Part shown: positions 53,530 through 61,069 of the stretch, piece by piece | Position numbering within the stretch: position 1 is the stretch's first letter | Layout of the letters: each line of letters begins with the position of its first letter | Assembly (NCBI GenBank): GCA_907163375.1 | Contig: CAJQUW010005362.1 | Location: 806,001 to 870,000 of the forward strand | DNA: 64,000 nucleotides | From: Prostheceraeus crozeri | Lineage: Eukaryota; Platyhelminthes; Polycladida; Euryleptidae | Reading direction: 5' to 3' | The notes under the pieces: model-generated | Seen by the model: the letters and a program-made list of their open reading frames with translations, nothing else | Database searches by the model: none | What the model was told of the DNA's origin: nothing | Position numbers and translations under genes: made by a program

Positions 53530-55050
53530 AGTGACAAACACTCGACCGGCGCCCCCCCCCTCTGGAACGGCAGAGTGTCGTGGTCGGCCGCCGTGGTGCT
53601 TCGGGTCTGAGTCCCCCCCCCCTCTGGAACGACAGAGGTTGTGGTCTGTCGTGGTGTGCCGGCCAGGTGGGTTCCCGTTCACAACATGTTCGCTGACTCC
53701 CCCCCCCTCTGCAACGACAGAGTGTGAGACTCGGGTGAGTTGGTCCGACCGCCTGGTTGACGTGGGCGACCGTCTAGGTTGACGTGGGCGACCGTCTAGG
53801 TTGTCGTGGATGGTGAAATGGCTGCCAGATTCGGATTCAGCGTAAAATTCTGCATCGGTAGGGTGAGTTTCAAGGCAATTGGCGAGAAAAAATTTTTCTT
53901 CAAAATTTTAACAGAGTTAGAATTTGGGACGTTTTGGTGTGTAGCGCCCAAACGAAGCATCGGATGAGAAAACGGAGGCCAGATTCGGAATCTACGTGAA
54001 ATTTTGGGTTAGGAAGGATGTTTCCAGCGAAATCGGAGAGAAAAAATTTTCGGCTGACGTCCCCCCCCCTCTGGACAGCTTGCTTCGATTTTGGCTTCCA
54101 GTGGACGGATTTTGTCGTGCGATAGCTCGTTTGAAAGCTAAGAGTGAGACAAATTCAGTGAAAGAATCGGCTTGTTCCTATCTGTCTTCGTTTAGATGTG
54201 AGACGCCATTTAAGATTTTGGGACATTGTCGAAAAACGACAGAGTTAGAATTTGGGACGTTTTGGGCTCTAGCTTCAAAACGAAGCATCGGATTGGAAAA
54301 CGGATTTCAGATTTGGAATCAGCGTGAAATTCTCTATCTGTATGGTGAGTTTCAAGTCAATCGGCGAGAAAAAATTTTCAACATTTTTCGAAAAAACGAC
54401 AGAGTTAGAATTTGGGACGTTTTGGTGTGTAGCGCCCAAACGAAGCATCGGATGAGAAAACGGAGGCCAGATTCGGAATCTACGTGAAATTTTGGGTTAG
54501 GAAGGATGTTTCCAGCGAAATCGGAGAGAAAAAATTTTCACTGACGTCCCCCCCCTCTGGACAGCTTGCTTCGATTTTGGCTTCCAGTGGACGGATTTTG
54601 TCGTGCGATAGCTCGTTTGAAAGCTAAGAGTGAGACAAATTCAGTGAAACAATCGGCTTGTTCCTATCTGTCTTCGTTCAAAAGTTAGAGCGGTTACAAG
54701 ATTTTAGGTCGGAGCTCGCTCACCTGAAAAAATCCTAAGTGTCAGAGTGGCTTTGTATGGGTAAAAATTTGAAAATTTTCCAAAGTGTGGAATTTCGACC
54801 TGGGACCGTCACCAAAACATTTTTCATCAAATTTTGAAATTTCACTGACGTCCCCCCCCTCTGGACAGCTTGCTTCGATTTTGGCTTCCAGTGGACGGAT
54901 TTTGTCGTGCGATAGCTCGTTTGAAAGCTAAGAGTGAGACAAATTCAGTGAAACAATCGGCTTGTTCCTATCTGTCTTCGTTTAGATGTGAGACGCCATT
55001 TAAGATTTTGGGACATTGGCGAAAAACGACAGAGTTAGATTTCGAATCAG
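53530..55050. repeat. C-rich tandem repeats in the Polinton left terminal region
   Basis: C-runs of 7-10 bases followed by TCTGGAACGGCAGAG or CTCTGGACAGCTTGC occur near 53560, 53620, 53700, 54060, 54548 and 54853. A unit of about 480 bp is duplicated (about 53915-54395 and 54400-54845), and part of it (TCTGGACAGCTTGCTTCG to GACGCCATTTAAG) is present a third time at 54856-55010. The first 250 bp are GC-rich, unlike the flanks. Polinton termini often contain such internal repeats. Open frames within it (for example 53996-54487 and 54870-55055) are by-products of the repeat. Confidence 0.85.
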
Positions 55051-55104
55051 CTTGATGTTATTGTCCAATGAGGATCATCATCCAATGAGAATCAAGCATT
55101 TCTT

Positions 55105-55112
55105 TATAAATA
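55105..55112 (+). promoter_or_regulatory. TATA box upstream of the first Polinton gene
   Basis: TATAAATA lies about 100 bp upstream of the first ATG (55213), just inside the terminal repeat region. A transcription start about 30 bp downstream would give a short leader before the intron. It is the only strong TATA box I see ahead of a gene in the element. Confidence 0.65.
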
Positions 55113-55212
55113 GCGAGCCTTCCACAGTGAGAATCATTCCATCGTTGAATCACACGAGTGACGGACGCACATTTTCTCTCTCTCTAGTTCCCTGTTCTAT
55201 TATCCAACTAAA

Positions 55213-55988
55213 ATGGTAAGTCGCTACTTCCCTCCCTCTCCTCCCTTGAACGTAAACTTAATACAATCTTTTTTCATTTTCAGGCATCTACTCCATCTGC
55301 TGCACTAGTAGGACAAAATGGCGGTCAAACGTTACAAGGTTCGCTACGGTCAGATCATCTACAACTGAGGCCAGTGGAAGAAACATCCAAGGTACATAAT
55401 CCTACACCGCTACAGCGTAAATTTAAACAAGCCTTGCGTTATGATGATCATAGCGTAGTACTCCAAACGGGAATGCTCCCTTCCACGGATGTCAAGATAA
55501 TGCACAATCAGTATGGGGACTACATACTGATCCCCGTGAGTCCGTACATTCGCCACCAACTTGATATTATTGAGGAGTACGTGACATTAAATATGGACAT
55601 TCCTACTCCTCTTGCTCAAGAGTGGAAGGCGAGAGATGACAAGGATACTCCCTATAGAAAGATTTGGGATGGTAATCACATTTGCCTACCGGTATCACAT
55701 TGGTGTACTTACTATAAGAAGGAGGGAGATCATTCAATACCCATCAGATGTGATGAGCTCGGAGAAGGTACTTGGGATATCCTTTTCAAAGTGAATGGGC
55801 TATATTATGGTCGACACAAGGATAATAAAATAGCCTCTCTCTCCATGCATATGGAATCCATCCTATATATTCCGAAACCACCCAACGTGGACGACATAAT
55901 TGATCAAATCCTTAACAGCAGTGGTACGAAGCGCAAGTCGGAGAAGAATGCTACATCAAAACGCAAATCAAAGAAGGAGAATTGCTAG
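55213..55988 (+). CDS. Polinton protein of unknown function with an apparent leader intron
   Basis: The main open frame (about 55284-55988) encodes a protein of roughly 230 residues that I cannot assign to a family. It is globular, with PLQRKFKQALRYDD near the start, a Trp/Tyr-rich middle (ISLPVSHWCTYY-like, then GTWDILFKVNGLYYGRH) and a Lys-rich nuclear-localisation-like tail (TKRKSEKNATSKRKSKK). The region just upstream has an ATG at 55213 followed directly by GTAAGT, and the acceptor TTTTCATTTTCAG ends at 55283 in matching phase, so a 68-bp intron is likely. Introns are known in some Polinton families. Being first after the TATA box, it may be an early gene. A DNA-binding role would fit the tail but is only inference. 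Confidence 0.7.
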
Positions 55989-56022
55989 TCCTTTCCTAAC
56001 TCTACCCTATGACAATTCGCTT

Positions 56023-56148
56023 ATGTGCTTTGAGTGTCGTAGACGTGGTCTTATTAGATACATTTTACTTCTTCGTTGCCATCATATCATTTGTGTATTT
56101 TGTCGTGAAAAGCATCGATGTAATTCTTCATTTTGTAATATGTTATAG
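56023..56148 (+). CDS. Small RING-like zinc-finger protein
   Basis: This short frame (41 codons from the ATG at 56023; an in-frame ATG at 55948 would lengthen it) reads C-x2-C-x13-C-H-H-x2-C-x2-C followed by two more cysteines four residues apart. The first six ligands have exact RING finger spacing (C-x2-C-x(n)-C-x-H-x2-C-x2-C); the last pair is irregular. The same spacing, including x13, recurs in the gene at 57232, so the two are probably related. RING proteins are usually E3 ubiquitin ligases; a viral-type role in turning over host proteins is inference. The gene is very short, so expression should be confirmed. Confidence 0.5.
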   Translation: MCFECRRRGLIRYILLLRCHHIICVFCREKHRCNSSFCNML

Positions 56149-56200
56149 AACGTTTCCTTAGATGTGTAAATTTCCGTTTTAGGCTTCTATCATCATTTTT

Positions 56201-56731
56201 ATGGATTGTGAGGGTGAACCTGTACAGGAGCTCAGTGCTATTGCTATGAACAATTGGACATATCAGATTGTTAGTGTCTATCATCAACATGCCAACTGCG
56301 ATCCCAATGTTGATCAATGGGCGAGAAAACACATTCATGGACTTAATCTGAAATATTTGCAAGACTATGGCTTTTCTTGTGAAAGTGCTCTTCTTATTGA
56401 CTTTAAACGATGGTTAGCTGCTTTCAATGTTATACGCATCTTTTGTAATAATCCTGGTAAGGAGAGGAAAGTATTTCCCAATCTAATCATTGATGATATT
56501 TTGCTCCCGCCTTGGGATAGTAGAGTGAATCAACATTATCATGAAGTCACGAAACGTTTTAAGGATTTGTGTGTTCCTATTTTGTCTGTTCGTTGTAGTA
56601 GCTACGTTCATAACCAATGCTTCTTTCCTCCTTACCTCAACACTGCCAAAGTCCTGTATGGTTATCATTGCTCGCTGTATGATAGTTATCAGCTGTATCT
56701 ATTTTATCTCTTTCAAACCATTGATTTATAA
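56201..56731 (+). CDS. DEDDh exonuclease-like protein
   Basis: The 176-residue protein begins with a beta-strand-like leader and MDCEG, giving the D-x-E of exonuclease motif I at residues 2-4. WARKHIHGL lies at about residues 40-48. Near the C-terminus it has YHCSLYDSYQLYLFY, in which H156 and D161 match the H-x4-D of DEDDh motif III. The motif II Asp is less certain. DEDDh enzymes are 3'-5' exonucleases; in a DNA element it could act in replication, repair or RNA turnover. The start is the ATG at 56201. An acceptor-like CGTTTTAG ends at 56182 just upstream, in the same phase as the leader intron of the first gene, so it might also be reached by splicing. AATAAA follows the stop at 56754. Confidence 0.55.
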   Translation: MDCEGEPVQELSAIAMNNWTYQIVSVYHQHANCDPNVDQWARKHIHGLNLKYLQDYGFSCESALLIDFKRWLAAFNVIRIFCNNPGKERKVFPNLIIDDILLPPWDSRVNQHYHEVTKRFKDLCVPILSVRCSSYVHNQCFFPPYLNTAKVLYGYHCSLYDSYQLYLFYLFQTIDL

Positions 56732-56753
56732 TGCATGCTTGTTACCGTTATTC

Positions 56754-56759
56754 AATAAA
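56754..56759 (+). terminator. Poly(A) signal AATAAA after the exonuclease-like gene
   Basis: AATAAA lies 23 bp after the stop codon at 56731, before the next gene starts at 56819. It probably ends the first transcription unit of the element. Confidence 0.55.
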
Positions 56760-56818
56760 TGTTACTATGAGAAGAGTTGTTGTTTTCATGCAATGGATGG
56801 GTTAGTTAAAGGGCGATC

Positions 56819-57229
56819 ATGTCTTTCTCAAACGACTGCGGAACATTACGTTTTCATAGGCAAAGTTTAAAAGGAGCTGTTCAAGATTATGTGATAAATT
56901 TTCATAAAGATGAGACCGACATCGAAGCAGTGGTCGATGATGCTAGCACTCTATTTCTAGAGTTAATGAATACATTCTCTGATAGCATTGTCATGGCGCG
57001 ATTAGTTGCGAAAATTAAGTTTAGTCATTTTGGAAAGGAAGAGGTGGAAAGTCGCTCTTTCCATTTTGCTTCTTATTCAATGGAAGTGGTAGATCACCCC
57101 GAAGAATTTTTTAAAAGACATATGATAAAAATTGCTGAACGTCTTAACGCATTTAACCATCATGGTAGCAGTCTAGTGATTGAAGCGATTTCAGATATTC
57201 ACATTCAACTTTCCATAAAGAAAAATTGA
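56819..57229 (+). CDS. Conserved Polinton-associated protein of unknown function
   Basis: The 136-residue protein is mixed alpha/beta by its pattern. It has LVAKIKFSHFGKEEVESRSF in the middle and ends IAERLNAFNHHGSSLVIEAI followed by a beta-like IHIQL. Proteins ending in a helix, a GS(G/S) turn and a strand of the form ...F...GSgw.l..i..l.l.i.. are common next to invertebrate Polinton genes, often fused to other domains, so I take it as a free-standing version of that domain. This is recalled resemblance rather than a search result. It is followed after 2 bp by the membrane RING gene. Confidence 0.5.
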   Translation: MSFSNDCGTLRFHRQSLKGAVQDYVINFHKDETDIEAVVDDASTLFLELMNTFSDSIVMARLVAKIKFSHFGKEEVESRSFHFASYSMEVVDHPEEFFKRHMIKIAERLNAFNHHGSSLVIEAISDIHIQLSIKKN

Positions 57230-57231
57230 AA

Positions 57232-57555
57232 ATGCAGTGGTACTTGATTGTAGCACAACTGGTTTTCGAGCTATGTCTGCTCACTCTCGAAGTATATTCC
57301 TTCTGTACATGCGTCTATTATTTAGAAAAGGCTAGCAAATTCATATCTTCAAAAAGACTTGCTATAGACATCAGTAACGGTGAAACTATGTGTTGCGATG
57401 TATGTAAGCGAAAGGATGGAAATGAAAAGCGCATCTTCAAGAGATGTAAGCATGCTTTTTGTCAACGCTGTTTCATACGTAATTGCATTCAACTTTGCCA
57501 ATGTAACCACTGTGACATTGCTCATTTCGAGTGTCACTTATGTCGCAATAGTTAG
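57232..57555 (+). CDS. Membrane-anchored RING finger protein
   Basis: The 107-residue protein starts at the ATG at 57232. It has one hydrophobic N-terminal segment (WYLIVAQLVFELCLLTLEVY, about residues 3-22) that should cross a membrane, then a basic linker. Its RING finger is of C-x2-C-x13-C-x-H-x2-C-x2-C type (CDVCKRKD...CKHAFCQRC), with further CxxC-like pairs to the end. Transmembrane RING proteins are typically E3 ubiquitin ligases acting at membranes, and large DNA viruses use such proteins to remove host surface molecules. A similar role here is inference. It shares its RING spacing with the small gene at 56023. Confidence 0.7.
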   Translation: MQWYLIVAQLVFELCLLTLEVYSFCTCVYYLEKASKFISSKRLAIDISNGETMCCDVCKRKDGNEKRIFKRCKHAFCQRCFIRNCIQLCQCNHCDIAHFECHLCRNS

Positions 57556-57606
57556 TACCTATGCAAATGTGGTAAAGATAGGTTTTAGCAAAGACTAACA
57601 CGGAAA

Positions 57607-57963
57607 ATGGCGAAACGTAAAATGACGAAACGTAAAAGTCAAAAGTTTTCTTCAGCCATTCAAGCTCTCCGACGAATGAAAGCAAATCAGCGATACAATG
57701 CTATACGACATGCTAACGATAAATTCATTTGTGAAATTATTTCTCATGTGAGGAAGTTGAGGACGAAGAAATTAGCGCCAAAACAACGAAAGTTACTTAA
57801 GCGATATGCTACGAAATTGCGTTTCATCTCCAATCCTAAAGTCGCCCTTCAAAGAAAGAGGAAAACTCTAACACAAAAGGGCGGTTTCCTTTCAGCAATA
57901 CTTCCAATGATAGCTCCTGCCGTGGGCAACCTATTGGGAAATATCTTTGGCTCTAAGCGTTAA
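57607..57963 (+). CDS. Basic protein with hydrophobic C-terminus (core or membrane-active virion protein)
   Basis: The 118-residue protein is highly basic over residues 1-88 (MAKRKMTKRKSQKF onwards, about one third Lys and Arg) and ends in GGFLSAILPMIAPAVGNLLG, an amphipathic Gly-rich segment. Small basic proteins with such a GGF(L)..ALLP.I...IG tail occur regularly beside the packaging ATPase in animal Polintons and adintovirus-like elements. They are thought to condense DNA in the particle or act on membranes during entry. The ATPase gene follows about 30 bp downstream in the same direction. Confidence 0.65.
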   Translation: MAKRKMTKRKSQKFSSAIQALRRMKANQRYNAIRHANDKFICEIISHVRKLRTKKLAPKQRKLLKRYATKLRFISNPKVALQRKRKTLTQKGGFLSAILPMIAPAVGNLLGNIFGSKR

Positions 57964-57994
57964 TTATGCAAATGTTGAGTCTCAAAGTAATAAA

Positions 57995-58612
57995 ATGGAT
58001 TTCAGACTTCAATGTGATAAAGTTCTGACTGTATCAGGTCCATCTCATGCAGGTAAAACTGTTTTCACGCTGAATTTATTGGATAAAAGAAGGGAGTTGT
58101 TTAAGGAACCTATCAATCGAGTGATTTGGTGTTATGGTATTTATCAACCGTCGCTGTTTCAGGAATTGCAAAGTCGCAACTTTATTCGACATGAAGGAAT
58201 TATTCCAGTGGATAAACTTCAGTCTAATGATGTTGTTGTATTGGATGATTTATTAAAAGAAAGTAAGAATTCAAAAGATGTTACAGATATGTTCACTCGC
58301 GCAGCACACCATAAAAGGTGTTTTATCATCTATATTACACAAAATTTGTTTCCTGATGGAAAAGAAGCTCGTACACGAAACCTGAATACACACTATTATG
58401 CTATTTTCAAGAATCCGCGAGATAAAAGTCAATTTGAAATTTTAGCGCGACAAGTTGCACCCAGAGGATCAAAAGCCTTAATTGAAATTTTTCAAGCAGC
58501 TACTGAAAAACCATACGGTTACTTATTCATTGACTTTACGCAAGAGTGTCCGGAAGAATTTAGATTTCGAAGTGATATTTTGAAAACTCCCATGATTATC
58601 TACAAACTATGA
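57995..58612 (+). CDS. Packaging ATPase (FtsK/HerA, A32-type)
   Basis: The 205-residue protein from the ATG at 57995 has Walker A GPSHAGKT at residues 15-22, Walker B VVVLDD at about 80-85, and a following YITQNLF segment (about 118-124), the characteristic order of the A32/FtsK-like viral genome-packaging ATPases. Length fits the Polinton family. It would drive the element's DNA into capsids. A non-ATG start further upstream (57947) would extend the frame but is unlikely in a eukaryote. The stop overlaps the next gene's start as ATGA at 58609-58612, an arrangement that suggests shared transcripts or coupled translation. Confidence 0.92.
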   Translation: MDFRLQCDKVLTVSGPSHAGKTVFTLNLLDKRRELFKEPINRVIWCYGIYQPSLFQELQSRNFIRHEGIIPVDKLQSNDVVVLDDLLKESKNSKDVTDMFTRAAHHKRCFIIYITQNLFPDGKEARTRNLNTHYYAIFKNPRDKSQFEILARQVAPRGSKALIEIFQAATEKPYGYLFIDFTQECPEEFRFRSDILKTPMIIYKL

Positions 58613-59301
58613 GTTCTTATTCTCGCATGATTGTTATTCCTCAGGATGAATATGTACAATTGACTGCCATGCAGCAAGTAAAGCAACCTCTTGCAAATCA
58701 AATGTATAGGAAAGAAATAGATTATCAGCAAAATGTTCACATCAAAGATCCACATCGTGCTGTATTATTACAATCGGAAACTGTTGAGCAATTGAAAAAC
58801 TTGAAGAATAAGATGCGTGACTCTGTATCGACTGCTACACCTTTAGCATCTCGCGCACATGCCATATCTCTTTTCAACAGTATTGAACCCCATCTCAATG
58901 TAAATGATAGAGGAGAAATCATTACAGATGAAAATAAAGTGATTGATGCTTCACGTTATGAAGACTTGATTCAGTATGCGACACGTAGAAAGCGCCGTCA
59001 GGGCTATGTTCCACCTGGTTGGTCATACTTTCTTAAACTATTGAAAAAGCATAATGTGCCAAAATTTGCTTTAAATAATGAGACATTGAAAGAACTTGAT
59101 TCAACAGTGGCTACTACTCCAATGCTTCAGGCGATGAAAATGCCAACAAATTGGTTTAAGGCGTCACCTGCTACATCCCCTCCCACACTCACTAAGCAAA
59201 CAAGAGGAAGAACTCGACGTAGATCTACATCGCCACTAAAACTGGTAAAAGGAAAACGTAAAACAGCTCCTCCTAGGAAATACATGTTCTCAGACTATTA
59301 A
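58609..59301 (+). CDS. ATPase-linked Polinton protein, probably structural
   Basis: The 230-residue protein begins MIVIPQDEYVQL-like (the IPxxxY start common to this family) and is followed by a charged helical stretch (SETVEQLKNLKNKMRDS). It then has a central low-complexity region, a VPPGWSYFLKLLKKH segment at about residues 140-155, and a basic Ser/Thr/Pro/Arg-rich tail (TRGRTRRRSTSPLKL). Proteins of this build follow the packaging ATPase in invertebrate Polintons, ending in a PpGtxfL..l.k-type motif and basic tail. Their function is not established; virion assembly is a reasonable guess. Start overlaps the ATPase stop by four bases. Confidence 0.65.
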   Translation: MSSYSRMIVIPQDEYVQLTAMQQVKQPLANQMYRKEIDYQQNVHIKDPHRAVLLQSETVEQLKNLKNKMRDSVSTATPLASRAHAISLFNSIEPHLNVNDRGEIITDENKVIDASRYEDLIQYATRRKRRQGYVPPGWSYFLKLLKKHNVPKFALNNETLKELDSTVATTPMLQAMKMPTNWFKASPATSPPTLTKQTRGRTRRRSTSPLKLVKGKRKTAPPRKYMFSDY

Positions 59302-59302
59302 T

Positions 59303-59518
59303 ATGAAGCAGATGTGTTGCTTGCCATGTAATGAGCCGCCAGAGGTGAATGTCGTTGTCACTTGCACTTGCTGCGCCAGCTCTCATAATGAAACCCCTAA
59401 GCAATGTGAACACGATCGCAAAACCGCTAAAGCTAAATGCTGCAGTTGTTGTAAATGTAGAAAGGCAAGAAAGAAAAAAGATGAGAAGGAGGAAAAAGAG
59501 TCAGCCGTCATCGACTGA
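59303..59518 (+). CDS. Small Cys-rich protein overlapping the integrase start
   Basis: This 71-residue frame has 14 cysteines in clusters (MCCLPC, CTCC, CCSCCKC) followed by a Lys/Glu-rich tail. It begins one base after the previous gene's stop and overlaps the integrase frame by up to 170 bp, depending on which integrase ATG is used. The cysteine clustering is too dense for chance and suggests metal binding, but the protein belongs to no family I know. Confidence 0.45.
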   Translation: MKQMCCLPCNEPPEVNVVVTCTCCASSHNETPKQCEHDRKTAKAKCCSCCKCRKARKKKDEKEEKESAVID

Positions 59519-60569
59519 ACGTTTGAAGTCAATCTATTATGATGTAAAACATCCGGCAGGATTTGCATCTATCAAGAAATTATCAAAAGCGAGTGGTCTT
59601 CCACAATCACAAGTGAAACGATGGTTAAAGGGTCAGGCTACCTATACACTCCACAAACAAGCGAAAAAGAAGTACCGCACCCGCCATTATATTGTTCATG
59701 ACATCGATGAACAGTGGCAAGCAGATTTGTGCGATGTTGCCTCCATTTCAAAACATAACTCGGGCAATAATTTTATTTTAACCGTCATTGATATTTTCTC
59801 GCGTTATGCGTGGGCTCAACCTTTAAAAACTAAAGAAGGGAAAGGAGTAGCAAAAGCATTCCAAACAATTTTTCGAGAAGGTCGCATTCCAAAAAGAATT
59901 CAGAGTGATCAAGGAAAAGAGTTTGAAAATCAGCATGTGACAAGATTATTTGAGAGGCATGACATTGAGTTGTTTAGTGTAAAGAGCGCTTATAAAGCTG
60001 CACTCGTTGAACGTTTTAATCGCACATTAAAAAATCGCTTGTGGCGACATTTTACTGCCAACTTGACACAAAATTGGACAAAGGTTCTACAAGATACACT
60101 CCATGCCTACAATCACTCTATCCATCGTTCTATTGGACTCAGACCAGTAGATGTAAATGCTGACAATGTAGATAAAGTGCGCGAATCATTCCAACGTAAA
60201 CGCACTCATGTGAAAAGTGATGTGAAAATTGGCGATAAAGTTCGTATCTCAAAAGTGAAAAGTGTTTTTGCTAAAGGGTACCTTCCGAATTGGACAGAGG
60301 AGGTATTTACAGTATCAAGGATTAATCAAAAAGACTCTCCGACCACCTACAAGTTGAAAGATTACGATAATGAAGAAATTGAGGGTAGCTTTTACCGCGA
60401 TGAGATTGAGGTAGTCACTGAAAGTGAAACATATTTGGTAGAGAAAATCATTCGATGTAAAAAACGGCAAGGTGAAGAATGGTGTCTTGTTAAATGGACT
60501 GGTTATCCTTCAAGTATGAACTCTTGGATGCGTCGTGCCGACATCTTTCATCTAAGTGATCGACAGTGA
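59349..60569 (+). CDS. Retroviral-type DDE integrase with chromodomain
   Basis: Numbered from the ATG at 59349 (406 residues; the ATG at 59481, MRRRKK, is an equally good start) the protein has a helix-turn-helix-like region (GFASIKKLSKASGLPQSQVK, 71-90). The rve catalytic core follows, with D126 in QADLCDV, D187 in QSDQGKEFEN and E221 in ALVERFNRTLK. An SH3-like part (IGDKVRISKV, about 296-330) comes next, and a C-terminal chromodomain (YLVEKIIRCKKRQGEEWCLV then KWTGYPSSMNSW, about 364-402). This is the standard Polinton integrase. It would cut and join the element's ends with a 6-bp target duplication, and the chromodomain may direct insertion to marked chromatin. Confidence 0.95.
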   Translation: MSLSLALAAPALIMKPLSNVNTIAKPLKLNAAVVVNVERQERKKMRRRKKSQPSSTERLKSIYYDVKHPAGFASIKKLSKASGLPQSQVKRWLKGQATYTLHKQAKKKYRTRHYIVHDIDEQWQADLCDVASISKHNSGNNFILTVIDIFSRYAWAQPLKTKEGKGVAKAFQTIFREGRIPKRIQSDQGKEFENQHVTRLFERHDIELFSVKSAYKAALVERFNRTLKNRLWRHFTANLTQNWTKVLQDTLHAYNHSIHRSIGLRPVDVNADNVDKVRESFQRKRTHVKSDVKIGDKVRISKVKSVFAKGYLPNWTEEVFTVSRINQKDSPTTYKLKDYDNEEIEGSFYRDEIEVVTESETYLVEKIIRCKKRQGEEWCLVKWTGYPSSMNSWMRRADIFHLSDRQ

Positions 60570-60610
60570 TTCATGCAAAGTTGTAACTAACAATGTTTAG
60601 GGTTTGAGCT

Positions 60611-61067
60611 ATGAATCCAACTGCCTCATTTTATTCACGACCCTCCTATGTAAGTGGCGGAGGACAAATTTACATCGGTGCTCGCCGCCAACGTGGAGGT
60701 AGCATACTTGGTGCACTGAAATCTGTTGTAGCACCTCTCATATCCAATGTCGGTAGATCTTTTAAAACGAAATGTTTTAAGTAATGCCGTTGGCTTTGCT
60801 GGTGATGTTGCTAGTGATCTTTCCAGAGGTAGAAGTTTTAAGAGCAGTTTGTTGAATCGTGGGAAGGAACGCGGTTTAAAAACATTGAAGCAGACCATTG
60901 CTGGTGTTACTCAAGGAAAGAAATCACCTAAACGAATGAATAAAGGAAGGAGGAAACATCGCGGAGCTGGTAAGGTGCGATCTTCAGTCAAAAGGCATTC
61001 ACGCAAACGTCGCAGAGGCTCTAATCATTCATCAGGCGCTAAACGACGACGCTGCTATAACTTCTAA
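60611..61067 (+). CDS. Region for a small, very basic core-like protein
   Basis: The region lies directly before the capsid gene. Its first part encodes GARRQRGGSILGALKSVVAP, a Gly-rich amphipathic stretch like those of adenovirus-type minor core and cement proteins. The second part encodes an extremely Arg/Lys-rich tail (KRMNKGRRKHRGAGKVRSS and HSRKRRRGSNHSSGAKRRR). Such proteins are common in Polintons just upstream of the major capsid gene and probably bind packaged DNA. Four bases separate it from the capsid ATG. Confidence 0.6.
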
Positions 61068-61069
61068 TC

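Noticed and set aside
53530-55050. CRISPR-like repeat array
   Set aside because: Units are of different length, hundreds of bases long, with no uniform spacers, in a eukaryotic element terminus.
53996-55055. Open frames of 163 and 61 codons before the first Polinton gene
   Set aside because: They lie within the tandem repeat units and repeat the same peptide, so they are by-products of the repeats.
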